From the NCBI GenBank assembly GCA_015232485.1, contig JADFZP010000085.1:1-9790 (forward strand): a stretch of DNA of 9,790 bases, read 5' to 3'. Of this stretch, positions 1-8,547 are shown in pieces (position 1 is the first letter of the stretch; each line of letters starts with the position of its first letter). The DNA comes from Alphaproteobacteria bacterium (GTDB lineage: Bacteria > Pseudomonadota > Alphaproteobacteria > Rhodospirillales > Magnetospirillaceae). A program made the position numbers and the translations under genes. Under the pieces are notes generated by a model. That model saw only the letters and a program-made list of their open reading frames with translations, ran no database searches and was not told the origin of the DNA.

Positions 1-855
1 CCGGAAGTGGCCGGCCGGGTGGCGCGCATCGAATTCGACGAGGGGCAGGCGGTGCGCCAAGGCCAGCTTTTGGTCAGCCTGGACGACACCGTCGCCGCCG
101 CCGAGGTCAAGGAGGCCGAGGCCCAGTTGGCGCTTAGCGAGACCAACGCCAACCGCGCCGAAAAGTTGTTCCGCCAGAACGCCGGCACCGAGCGTTCGCG
201 CGACGAGGCCGCCGCCCAGGTGAGGGTCGACCGCGCCCGCCTGGATGTCGCCCGCGCGCAGCTCGCCAAGACCCGCATCCTGGCCCCGTTCGACGGCGTC
301 GTCGGCCTGCGCAAGGTCAGCGTGGGGGCCTATGTGCTGCCGGGCGCCGACATCGCCAATCTGGAAAACATCCAGACGCTCAAGGTGGATTTCCGTGTCC
401 CCGAGGTGTTCCTGGCCGCCGTGCGGCCCGGTCAGGCGCTTCAGGTCACCGCCGACGCCTTTCCCAAGGAGGCGTTCGAGGGGCGCGTCTACGCGATCGA
501 TCCGCTGATCGACGAGGCGGGCCGCAGCATCTTGTTGCGGGCCAGGGTCGACAACGCCGCAGGCGCGCTACGCCCCGGCCTGTTCGTCCGGGTGGCCCTG
601 GTGGTCGACGAGGTCTTGGACGCCCTGGTGGTGCCCGAGGAGGCGTTGGTGCCGCGCGGTCGCGAGACCGTGGTGTTCCGCGTCATCGACGGCAAGGCGC
701 AGCCGACCCCCGTCGAGACCGGGCGCCGCCGCGATGGGGTGGTCGAGATCGTCAAGGGCGTCGCGGCCGGTGACAAGGTGGTCACCGCCGGCCATATGAA
801 GCTGCGTCCGGGCGCGCCGGTGGCGGTGGCCCAGGCCGAGGGCGGTTCTCGATGA
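1..855 (+). CDS. RND efflux periplasmic adaptor (membrane fusion protein), 5'-truncated
   Basis: The reading frame is open from the first base, and a Pro-Glu-Val run directly precedes the lipoyl motif, so the gene starts upstream of the window. Visible are 284 residues; the signal peptide or lipobox and the first strands are missing. Visible residues 1-28 are the first half of a biotinyl-lipoyl barrel-sandwich domain (AGRVARIEFDEGQAVRQGQ). Residues about 30-91 are an Ala/Glu/Arg-rich alpha-helical hairpin that should contact an outer-membrane channel. Residues about 92-122 (ILAPFDGVVGLRKVSVGAYV) are the second lipoyl half, followed by the beta-barrel (about 126-200) and a membrane-proximal domain (about 208-278). 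This is the HlyD/AcrA-MexA adaptor plan. The stop overlaps the pump start as ATGA, implying translational coupling. No outer-membrane factor is seen. The substrate cannot be told from sequence. Confidence 0.93.
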   Translation, partial: PEVAGRVARIEFDEGQAVRQGQLLVSLDDTVAAAEVKEAEAQLALSETNANRAEKLFRQNAGTERSRDEAAAQVRVDRARLDVARAQLAKTRILAPFDGVVGLRKVSVGAYVLPGADIANLENIQTLKVDFRVPEVFLAAVRPGQALQVTADAFPKEAFEGRVYAIDPLIDEAGRSILLRARVDNAAGALRPGLFVRVALVVDEVLDALVVPEEALVPRGRETVVFRVIDGKAQPTPVETGRRRDGVVEIVKGVAAGDKVVTAGHMKLRPGAPVAVAQAEGGSR

Positions 856-3800
856 AGCTTCCCGAAATTTGCATTCGCCGGCCGGTCTTCGCCACGGTGA
901 TGAGCCTTTTGGTGCTGCTGATCGGCGTCATCTCGTTCCAGCGGCTTAGCGTGCGCGAATACCCCAACATCGACGAGCCGGTGGTGACGGTCGAGACGCG
1001 CTATCCCGGCGCCAGCGCGCACATCATGGAAACCCAGATCTCGAAGCCGCTCGAAGACTCGCTGGCCGGCATCGAGGGCATCGACGTGCTGTCCTCGATC
1101 AGCCGCTCGGAGACCAGCCAGATCACCGTGCGCTTCCGCCTGACGCGCGACGCCGACTCGGCGGCCAACGACGTGCGGGATCGGGTGGGGCGGGTGCGCG
1201 GCAATCTGCCCGACGACATCGACGAGCCGGTGGTCGCCAAGGTCGAGGCCGACGCCCAGCCGATCATCTATCTGGCCTTCTCCAGCGACCGCCACGACGC
1301 CCTGTTCGTCTCGGACTACGCCGAGCGCTATGTCAAGAACCGCCTGCAAACCCTTGACGGGGTTGCCGATGTTCGCATCTTCGGGCAGCGCCGCTACGCC
1401 ATGCGGGTATGGCTCGACGCCGCCCGGTTGGCCGCCTACCGCCTGACCGCGCAGGATGTCGAGAACGCCTTGCGGCGCCAGAACGTCGAGGTGCCGGCCG
1501 GCCGCATCGAAAGCGTCGAGCGCGAATTCACCGTGCTGTCCGAGACCGATCTCGCCCAGCCGGCCGAGTTCGAGAAGATCATCCTGTCCGACCGCGGCGG
1601 CTATCTGGTCCGCCTTGGCGATGTCGGGCGGGTCGAGATCGGCGCCGCCGACGAGCGGCGCATCGTGCGCTTCCGCGGGCTGGCGGCGGTGGCCTTGGGC
1701 GTGGTCAAGCAATCGACCGCCAATCCGCTCGACGTGTCCAAGGCGGTACGCGGGGCGATGCCCGACATCGAGGCCAGCGTGCCCGAGGGCTTCAAGGTCG
1801 ATGTCGCCTACGACTCGTCGGTGTTCATCGAGCGCTCGATCCAGGCGGTGTTCACCACCATCGCCGAGGCGGTGCTGCTGGTCGTTCTCATCACCTTCCT
1901 GTTCCTGCGCACGGTGCGCGCCACGCTGATCCCGCTGGTCACCATCCCGGTGTCGCTGATCGGGGCCTTCGCCATCATGTACGCGCTGGGCTTCACCATC
2001 AACACGCTGACCCTGTTGGCCATGGTGCTGGCCATCGGGCTGGTGGTCGATGACGCCATCGTGGTGCTGGAGAACGTCTATCGTCACGTCGAGGAGGGCA
2101 TGAAGCCGGTCGAGGCGGCGATCCGCGGCAGCCGCGAAATCGCCTTCGCGGTGGTGGCGATGACCATCACCCTGGCCGCCGTCTATGTTCCAATCGCCTT
2201 CATGACCGGGCGCACCGGCAAGCTGTTCACCGAATTCGCGCTGACCCTCGCCTCGGCGGTGCTGGTCTCGGGCTTCGTGGCGCTGACCCTGTCGCCGATG
2301 ATGTGCTCGCGCATGCTGCGCCACGAGCCGAATCCGGGCTGGTTCTATCTGGCCGGCGAGCGCGTGCTGGTGGCGATCACCGAGGGCTATCGCCGGCTGT
2401 TGATCGGCACCCTGCGCGTGCGCTGGATGGTCGTGGTGTTGGCGATCGGCGTGGCCGGCGCCGCCTGGGCGCTGGGAACGGGCCTCAAATCCGAGTTGTC
2501 ACCCACCGAGGACCGCGGCGTGGTGGTCGGCATCGGCATCGCGCCCGAGGGCGCCACGGTCGGCTACACCGACCGCTACACCCGCATGATCGAGGGGTTC
2601 CTGGCCCAAGTTCCCGAGCGCGACCGCTATATCGTGATCACCGGCTTTCCGGTGGTCAATCAGATGATCTCGTTCATGCGGCTGAAGGACTGGAGCGAGC
2701 GCGACACCAAACAGCAGGACGTGGTCGCCAGGCTGATGCCGAAGATGATGTCGGTGCCCGGCATGATGGCCTTCGCGGTCAACCCGCCGTCGCTCGGCCA
2801 GCGGCCGAACTCGAAGCCGGTGACCTTCGTGATCCGCGCCTCGTCCTCGTATGACGAGTTGCAGTTCATGATCGACGCCATGATGGCCGAGATCGCCAAG
2901 AATCCCGGCTTCGTCAGCGTCGACACCGATCTCAAGCTGAACAAGCCGCAGATCCGCATCGAGGTCGACCGCGACAAGGTGGCCTCGGTGGGGACGGATG
3001 TCGAGACCGTCGGCCGCACGCTCGAGACCATGCTGGGCGGGCGCAAGGTCACCCGCTTCAAGCGCGACGGCGAGCAATACGACGTCATCGTCCAGGTCGC
3101 CGACATCGACCGCCGCAATCCCGACGACATCGAAAGCATCTATGTGCGCGGCTCGGGCGATCGCATGATTCCGCTGTCCAACCTGATCCGTGCCGACGAA
3201 GAGGTCGCGCCGCGCGAGCTGAACCATTTCAATCAGTTGCGAGCCGCCCAGATCACCGCCAATCTGGCGCCGACCTATGCCCTGGGCGAGGCGGTGCGCT
3301 TTCTCGAAACCACGGCGGCGCGGGTGCTGCCGCCCACCGCCTCGACCGATTGGGACGGCATCTCGCGCGAATACCGCGAGGCCAGCACCAGCTTGGCGGT
3401 GACCTTCGTGCTGGCCTTGTGCTTCATCTATCTGGTTCTGGCGGCCCAGTTCGAAAGCTTCCGCGATCCGCTGGTCATCATGCTGACCGTGCCGCTGGCG
3501 ATGGCCGGCGCGCTGCTGGCCCTGACGCTGACCGGCGGCACGTTGAACGTCTACAGCCAGATCGGCCTGGTCACCCTGATCGGCCTGATCACCAAGCACG
3601 GCATCCTGATCGTCGAATTCGCCAACCAGATGCGCGACCGCGGATTCACCATGCGCGACGCCGTGGTCGAGGCCGCCGCGCTGCGCCTGCGCCCGATCAT
3701 GATGACCACCGGCGCCATGGTGCTGGGCTCGGTGCCGCTGGCCCTGGCCACCGGCGCCGGCGCCGAAAGCCGCCAGCAGATCGGCTGGGTGATCGTGGGC

Positions 3801-3923
3801 GGCATCGCGCTCGGCACGGTGCTGACCCTGTTCGTGGTGCCGGTCGCCTACACCCTGCTGGCCCGGCGCACCCGCGAACAGGTCGAGCACGGCGTCGAGG
3901 TGGTCGAGCAGGAGACGGTTTGA
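852..3923 (+). CDS. RND-family multidrug efflux pump, inner-membrane permease (HAE-1/AcrB type)
   Basis: A 1023-residue proton-driven pump of usual family length (AcrB is about 1050). TM1 is at residues about 12-29, followed by a periplasmic porter domain with the typical REYPNIDEPVVTVETRYPGA stretch (residues 35-54). TM2-TM6 follow from about 335. TM4 carries the proton-relay pair D400-D401 in GLVVDDAIVVLENV, matching AcrB D407/D408. The second half repeats the plan: a second periplasmic loop, then TM8-TM12 from about 860. K915 in LITKHGILIVEFANQ corresponds to AcrB K940, so the relay looks intact. The ATG start lies in the adaptor stop (ATGA overlap), and the first residues MKLPEICIRRPVFA fit the family N-terminus. 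It should form a tripartite pump with the upstream adaptor and an outer-membrane channel encoded elsewhere. Drug or solvent export is a family inference; the actual substrate is unknown. Confidence 0.96.
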   Translation: MKLPEICIRRPVFATVMSLLVLLIGVISFQRLSVREYPNIDEPVVTVETRYPGASAHIMETQISKPLEDSLAGIEGIDVLSSISRSETSQITVRFRLTRDADSAANDVRDRVGRVRGNLPDDIDEPVVAKVEADAQPIIYLAFSSDRHDALFVSDYAERYVKNRLQTLDGVADVRIFGQRRYAMRVWLDAARLAAYRLTAQDVENALRRQNVEVPAGRIESVEREFTVLSETDLAQPAEFEKIILSDRGGYLVRLGDVGRVEIGAADERRIVRFRGLAAVALGVVKQSTANPLDVSKAVRGAMPDIEASVPEGFKVDVAYDSSVFIERSIQAVFTTIAEAVLLVVLITFLFLRTVRATLIPLVTIPVSLIGAFAIMYALGFTINTLTLLAMVLAIGLVVDDAIVVLENVYRHVEEGMKPVEAAIRGSREIAFAVVAMTITLAAVYVPIAFMTGRTGKLFTEFALTLASAVLVSGFVALTLSPMMCSRMLRHEPNPGWFYLAGERVLVAITEGYRRLLIGTLRVRWMVVVLAIGVAGAAWALGTGLKSELSPTEDRGVVVGIGIAPEGATVGYTDRYTRMIEGFLAQVPERDRYIVITGFPVVNQMISFMRLKDWSERDTKQQDVVARLMPKMMSVPGMMAFAVNPPSLGQRPNSKPVTFVIRASSSYDELQFMIDAMMAEIAKNPGFVSVDTDLKLNKPQIRIEVDRDKVASVGTDVETVGRTLETMLGGRKVTRFKRDGEQYDVIVQVADIDRRNPDDIESIYVRGSGDRMIPLSNLIRADEEVAPRELNHFNQLRAAQITANLAPTYALGEAVRFLETTAARVLPPTASTDWDGISREYREASTSLAVTFVLALCFIYLVLAAQFESFRDPLVIMLTVPLAMAGALLALTLTGGTLNVYSQIGLVTLIGLITKHGILIVEFANQMRDRGFTMRDAVVEAAALRLRPIMMTTGAMVLGSVPLALATGAGAESRQQIGWVIVGGIALGTVLTLFVVPVAYTLLARRTREQVEHGVEVVEQETV

Positions 3924-3924
3924 T

Positions 3925-4808
3925 TCACCCCGCTTCGGGCCGCCGCATGGGCGGGAGCGCCGAACCGGGAGCCAGCGCCTGACCGGCCAGCGCCGCCATC
4001 ACCATCGCTCCGCCGATCAGGGCGAGGGCGCCGGGTTCCTCGCCGACGCCGATCCATACCCACAGTGGGGCCAGCACGGTTTCCAGCAGGGTGAGCAGGC
4101 CCACTTCGGCGGCGCGCAGATGGCGGGTGCCGCGGGTGAACAGGAACAGCCCCAGCCCGAGTTGGAAGCCGCCCATCAGGGCGAGCCAGCCGAGGTCGGT
4201 GGCCGACACCAGCCAGGGTTCGGCGAAGGGGCCGACCAGCGCGGCCGAGATGACGCCGCCCAGGAAGGTGGCCGGCACCATGTCGAGGGCGCGGCCGCGC
4301 CGCACCGCGACGATGTTGGCGCCGAACGAGACGGCGACCATCAACGCGAGCAGATTGCCGATCCAGCCGCCGCCGGCCAACGAGCCCGAGAACATCACGG
4401 CGATGCCGGCGAAGGCGACGCCGATGGCGATCACGGTGCGGCGGGGCAGGGGCTCGCCGAGGACCAGCCGGGCGAGCAGCGCGGCGACCAGGGGCGAGGC
4501 GCTCATGATGACCACCGTGTTGGCGACGGTGGTGAATTTCAGCGACAGGATGTAGCCGACGAAGGCGCCGGTCAGCAGCACGCCCGAGGCGATGCCGGTG
4601 CGGCCCATGGCGCGCACCATGGCGATCGTGCCGCCAAAGCCGTTGCGGGCCACCAGAAAGGCGCCCACCGCCAGCAGCATGAAGACCGAGCGCCAGAACA
4701 CGATGGCCAAGCCCGAGGCGTCGACCATCCGCACCAGGATGCCGCCGGAACTCCAGCACAGCGCGCCGGCCGCGACCAGCGCCACGCCGCGCAGGTGGTC
4801 GCTGGCCA

Positions 4809-4809
<1 letters not shown>
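3925..4809 (-). CDS. DMT-superfamily permease (two EamA domains)
   Basis: A 294-residue, strongly hydrophobic protein with about ten predicted membrane segments in two EamA repeats (residues about 8-140 and 150-278). Hallmarks are the stretch around residues 94-119 (TVANTVVIMSASPLVAALLA then LVLGE) and its counterpart at 235-258 (EVGLLTLLETVLAPLWVWIG then GEE). The tail is short and cytoplasmic with Pro/Arg. Family members export or import amino acids and related metabolites; the substrate is not readable here. The ATG overlaps the hemB stop by one base (TGATG on the - strand), indicating coupled translation and the last place in a metY-hemB operon. That context hints at an amino acid, sulfur or tetrapyrrole-related substrate, which is only inference. 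The stop sits one base from the convergent RND gene stop, leaving no terminator space. Confidence 0.9.
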
Positions 4810-5819
<1,010 letters not shown>

Positions 5820-5823
5820 TTCG

Positions 5824-7110
5824 CTAAATGGCCTCCAGCGCCTGCTTCAGATCGGCCAGAATGTCGTCGATGTGTTCGATGCCGATCGACAGGCGAACAT
5901 AACCGTCCGAGACGCCGGACGCCAGCCGACTCTCCGCCGAAAGCTGCGAATGGGTGGTGGTCGCCGGGTGGATCGCCAAGCTGCGCGCGTCGCCGATATT
6001 GGCGACGTGATAGAACATCTTCAGCTTTTCGATGAAGGCGCGGCCGGCCTCGATGCCGTCCTTCAGTTCAAAGCCGAGCAACCCACCATAGCCACGCGTG
6101 AGGATCGCGTCGGCGCGCCGCCGCAACTCGCCGTCTTGCAGGCTGGGGTGGATGACCTTGGCGACCCTGGGGTGGGCGGACAGGAACTTGGCAACCGCCG
6201 TCGCGTTGTCGCAATGGGCGCGCATCCGCAAGGGCAGGGTCTCGAGGCCCTGGATGAACTGGAAGGCGTTGAACGGGCTCATCGACGCGCCGATGTCGCG
6301 CAGCAGGATGACGCGGGCGCGGATGATGTAGGCGACGGGACCAAGCGGCTTGACGGCCTGCGACCACACCGCGCCGTGATAGCTGGGGTCCGGCTGATTG
6401 AGCAGCGGGAAGCGGTCGCCCCATTTCTCCCAGTCGAACTTGCCCGAGTCGACCAGCAATCCGCCGATCGAGGTGCCATGGCCGCCGAGATATTTGGTGG
6501 TCGAATAGACCACGATATGGGCGCCGTGCTCGATCGGCCGGCAGATCACCGGGGCCGCCGTGTTGTCCATGATCAGCGGCACGCCGATGTCGTTGGCGAT
6601 CGACGCGACCTCCTTGATCGGGAACAGGTTGAGCTTCGGGTTGGGCAGCGTCTCGGCATAGAAGCAGCGGGTGCGCGAATCGACGGCGCGGCGGAAGTTC
6701 TCGGGGTCCGAGGGATCGACGAAGCGGCATTCGACGCCAAGCTGCTTCAGCGTGTTCGCGAACAGGTTCCAGGTGCCGCCGTAAAGGTCGGTCGAGCTGA
6801 CGAAATTGTCGCCGGCTTGGCACAGGTTGAGGATCGCGAAGGTGCTCGCCGCCTGTCCCGAGGCCAGGGCCAGCGCCGCGACGCCGCCTTCCAGGGCGGC
6901 GACCCGCTGCTCGAGCGCGTCGCAGGTCGGGTTCATGATTCGGGTGTAGATGTTGCCCAGTTCCGACAGCGCGAACAGGTTGGCCGCGTGCTCGGTGCTT
7001 TTGAACTGGTAGGACGTGGTCTGGTAGATCGGCACCGCCACCGCGGCGGTCGTCGGATCGGACCGGTAGCCCGCGTGCAGGACGATGGTTTCGGGATTCT
7101 GGTAGGTCAT
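5824..7110 (-). CDS. metY: O-acetylhomoserine sulfhydrylase (O-acetylhomoserine aminocarboxypropyltransferase), PLP enzyme
   Basis: Makes homocysteine from O-acetylhomoserine and sulfide in direct sulfhydrylation methionine synthesis; cytoplasmic. The 428-residue length is typical of MetY and longer than the roughly 380-400 of MetB/MetC. Cys/Met-metabolism PLP fold: Y55 and R57 in YTRIMNPT bind phosphate from the neighbouring subunit. SGQAAS (84-89) is the phosphate-binding turn, D182 in MDNT contacts the pyridine nitrogen, and K206 in VYSTTKYLGGHG is the Schiff-base lysine. The long insertion with NQPDPSYHGAVW (238-249) fits OAH sulfhydrylase rather than cystathionine enzymes. The ATG at 7110 is preceded by AGGAGG at 7123-7118, a 7-base spacing. 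The leader carries a SAM-II riboswitch and terminator, agreeing with a methionine role. hemB follows after 4 bases. A MetZ-like enzyme using the succinyl ester is the less likely alternative. Confidence 0.93.
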   Translation of the reverse strand: MTYQNPETIVLHAGYRSDPTTAAVAVPIYQTTSYQFKSTEHAANLFALSELGNIYTRIMNPTCDALEQRVAALEGGVAALALASGQAASTFAILNLCQAGDNFVSSTDLYGGTWNLFANTLKQLGVECRFVDPSDPENFRRAVDSRTRCFYAETLPNPKLNLFPIKEVASIANDIGVPLIMDNTAAPVICRPIEHGAHIVVYSTTKYLGGHGTSIGGLLVDSGKFDWEKWGDRFPLLNQPDPSYHGAVWSQAVKPLGPVAYIIRARVILLRDIGASMSPFNAFQFIQGLETLPLRMRAHCDNATAVAKFLSAHPRVAKVIHPSLQDGELRRRADAILTRGYGGLLGFELKDGIEAGRAFIEKLKMFYHVANIGDARSLAIHPATTTHSQLSAESRLASGVSDGYVRLSIGIEHIDDILADLKQALEAI

Positions 7111-7145
7111 CTGGTCTCCTCCTCTGTCGTGCTTGCGGGTTGGGC

Positions 7146-7179
7146 AAAAAAAATCGCCGCTCGGCTACCGGGCGGCGAT
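7146..7179 (-). terminator. Intrinsic terminator in the metY leader (riboswitch expression platform)
   Basis: Read on the - strand, ATCGCCGC (7179-7172), C, CGG, loop TAG, CCG, A, then GCGGCGAT (7160-7153) form a stem of about 12 bp with a 3-base loop and one mismatch (C7171 opposite A7161). The stem is followed by a run of T reaching 7146, where the + strand shows eight A. It lies 35 bases upstream of the metY start with no - strand gene before it, so it is a leader attenuator and not a gene-end terminator. On the + strand there is no T run after the stem, so it should work only toward metY. Confidence 0.9.
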
Positions 7180-7181
7180 CA

Positions 7182-7238
7182 CCCGTTGCTTTAGCCGCAT
7201 TTGTCAAGCGCCCGCAAGCTAACGTTCAAATCGGCGCT
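7182..7238 (-). promoter_or_regulatory. SAM-II riboswitch aptamer
   Basis: Binds S-adenosylmethionine as an H-type pseudoknot; known mostly from alphaproteobacterial methionine genes. On the - strand the conserved elements occur in order. The P1 5' strand AGCGCC (7238-7233) is followed by GATTTGA (7232-7226). Next come GCTTGC (7219-7214) and the P1 3' strand GGCGCT (7212-7207), then TGACAAATGCG and the conserved GCTAAA (7195-7190). P1 is six perfect pairs. Pseudoknot candidates are CGTT (7224-7221) with AACG (7187-7184) and AGC (7220-7218) with GCT (7195-7193). The pattern matches the remembered SAM-II consensus (GATTTG, GCTTGC, GCTAAA) closely. A terminator follows within a few bases, and CGGCTA (7197-7192) is complementary to TAGCCG (7167-7162) in that terminator. 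SAM binding should therefore turn metY off. Confidence 0.92.
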
Positions 7239-7245
7239 AGCAAAA

Positions 7246-7274
7246 TTCAGACATCAAAGCGCCGGGGCTGTCAA
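7246..7274 (-). promoter_or_regulatory. Probable sigma70-type promoter of the metY-hemB operon
   Basis: On the - strand a perfect -35 box TTGACA (7274-7269) is followed by a 17-base spacer and a weak -10, TCTGAA (7251-7246), or CTGAAT with 18 bases. Transcription would begin near 7240, just before the first paired base of the SAM-II aptamer (7238). That geometry supports the call more than the weak -10 does. Confidence 0.65.
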
Positions 7275-7288
7275 GCGCGTTCTCGCGC
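7275..7288. repeat. Short GC palindrome abutting the metY -35 box
   Basis: GCGCG, a 4-base spacer TTCT, and CGCGC form a 5-bp inverted repeat immediately upstream of the TTGACA box and between the two divergent promoters. It could be a regulator half-site pair, but such short GC repeats are common in this base composition. Confidence 0.25.
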
Positions 7289-7304
7289 ATGAGCAGAACG
7301 CCGT

Positions 7305-7335
7305 TTCGACTTCTACGTTTATCTAATATTCGACC
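7305..7335 (+). promoter_or_regulatory. Possible promoter of the valine-degradation operon
   Basis: An A/T-rich island (7311-7332) stands out in GC-rich DNA about 75-95 bases before the acyl-CoA dehydrogenase start. TAATAT (7324-7329) matches four of six -10 positions, but no -35 of good quality sits 16-18 bases upstream; TTCGAC (7305-7310) is too close. A promoter is expected here because the operon starts here, but the exact boxes are unsure. Confidence 0.3.
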
Positions 7336-7404
7336 ACGATGTCTCGCGGCCCTTGCCCGCATCGCCGGCCTGGATATGATGGTGCTCCAAATTGGAGGCA
7401 CGGG

Positions 7405-8544
7405 ATGGATTTCCAGCTCTCGGAAGATCAGGCGGCCTTCCGCGAGGCGGCGCGCGATTTCGCCCAAGGCGAGATGGCGCCGCACGCCGCGCGCTGGGAC
7501 CAGGAGCACGTGTTTCCAGCCGAGGCGCTGCGCAAGGCGGCCGGACTGGGTTTCGCCGGGATCTATGTCGGCGACGACGTGGGCGGTTCGGCGCTGTCGC
7601 GCCTCGACGCCGCGATCATTTTCGAGGAGTTGGCGGCGGCCTGTCCGTCGACCGCGGCCTATCTTTCGATCCACAACATGGCGTCTTGGATGATCGACGC
7701 CTTCGGCGACGACGAGCAGCGCCGCCGCTGGCTGCCCGGCCTGACCGCGATGGAGACGTTCGCCAGCTATTGCCTGACCGAGCCGGGCGCCGGCTCGGAT
7801 GCCGCCTCGCTGAAGACCCGCGCCGCGCGCGACGGCGAGCACTACGTGATCAACGGCTCGAAGGCCTTCATCTCGGGCGGCGGGACCAGCGACGTCTACG
7901 TCGTGATGCTGCGCACCGGCGGCGAGGGGCCGGGGGGCATCAGCACGGTGGTGGTCGAGAAGGGGACGCCCGGCCTGTCCTTCGGCAAGGAGGAGGAGAA
8001 GCTGGGTTGGCACAGCCAGCCGACCCGCTCGGTGATCTTCGAGGACTGCCGGGTGCCGGTCGCCAACCGACTCGGCGCCGAGGGCCAAGGCTTCAAGATC
8101 GCCATGAAGGGCCTGGACGGCGGCCGGCTGAACATCGGCGCGTGTTCGCTGGGGGGCGCGCGGGCGGCCTTCGAGGCGGCGCGCGGGCACATGCTGGTGC
8201 GCAAGCAGTTCGGCCAGCGCCTGGCCGATTTCCAGGCGCTGCAATTCAAGCTGGCCGACATGGCCGGCAAGCTCGAATCGTCGCGGCTGATGCTGCATCG
8301 GGCGGCCGATTCGCTGGATCGCGGCGACCCCGAGGCGACCATGCATTGCGCCATGGCCAAGCGCTGGGCCACCGATTCCTGCTTCGAGGTGTGCGACGAG
8401 GCCTTGCAGCTTCACGGCGGCTACGGCTACATCCGCGAATATCCCATCGAGAGGCTGTTGCGCGACCTTCGGGTCCATCGCATCCTTGAAGGGAGCAACG
8501 AAATCATGCGGGTGATCGTCGCCCGCCGGCTTCTCCGGGAGTAG
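7405..8544 (+). CDS. Acyl-CoA dehydrogenase, probably isobutyryl-CoA dehydrogenase
   Basis: FAD-dependent alpha,beta-dehydrogenation of an acyl-CoA, passing electrons to ETF. 379 residues, the normal length. The N-terminal helical domain opens MDFQLSEDQAAFREAARDFA. Family signature 1, CLTEPGAGSDAAS, is at residues 123-135, and signature 2, QLHGGYGYIREYPIERLLRD, at 335-354. E362 in ILEGSNEIMR is the expected catalytic base, positioned as in medium/short-chain and isobutyryl enzymes rather than isovaleryl-CoA dehydrogenase. The start is ATG 7405 because GGAGG (7394-7398) sits 6 bases upstream. The in-frame ATG at 7339 would add 22 residues unlike the family. 3-Hydroxyisobutyryl-CoA hydrolase begins 3 bases after the stop and 3-hydroxyisobutyrate dehydrogenase follows, so isobutyryl-CoA from valine is the likely substrate. 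The family call is firm; substrate is inferred from context. Confidence 0.93.
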   Translation: MDFQLSEDQAAFREAARDFAQGEMAPHAARWDQEHVFPAEALRKAAGLGFAGIYVGDDVGGSALSRLDAAIIFEELAAACPSTAAYLSIHNMASWMIDAFGDDEQRRRWLPGLTAMETFASYCLTEPGAGSDAASLKTRAARDGEHYVINGSKAFISGGGTSDVYVVMLRTGGEGPGGISTVVVEKGTPGLSFGKEEEKLGWHSQPTRSVIFEDCRVPVANRLGAEGQGFKIAMKGLDGGRLNIGACSLGGARAAFEAARGHMLVRKQFGQRLADFQALQFKLADMAGKLESSRLMLHRAADSLDRGDPEATMHCAMAKRWATDSCFEVCDEALQLHGGYGYIREYPIERLLRDLRVHRILEGSNEIMRVIVARRLLRE

Positions 8545-8547
8545 TGC

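Noticed and set aside
489..2324. 611-codon - strand frame opposite the adaptor and RND pump
   Set aside because: Low-complexity His/Asp/Gly/Arg composition typical of antisense reading of GC-rich genes. Both + strand genes here have clear family motifs.
2499..3890. 463-codon - strand frame opposite the C-terminal half of the RND pump
   Set aside because: Same shadow composition, with no start context and no homologous motif. The + strand frame encodes conserved transmembrane segments.
3929..3955. Small stems (CCCG/CGGG and CCGCC/GGCGG) as a terminator between the convergent genes
   Set aside because: Stems are only 4-5 bp, lie inside the permease coding sequence and have no T run.
7146..7179. 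The hairpin as a bidirectional terminator or a gene-end terminator
   Set aside because: No gene ends here on either strand, and on the + strand the stem is preceded, not followed, by the A/T run.
7165..7200. Mini-ORF MRLKQRVIAAR in the metY leader, ending in the terminator loop, as an attenuator peptide
   Set aside because: It has no Met or Cys codon run and no Shine-Dalgarno. Its first codons are the conserved 3' end of the SAM-II aptamer, which explains the sequence better.
7339..7404. 22-residue N-terminal extension of the acyl-CoA dehydrogenase from ATG 7339
   Set aside because: No ribosome site before 7339 and no family resemblance, while ATG 7405 has GGAGG six bases upstream and starts the conserved N-terminal helix.
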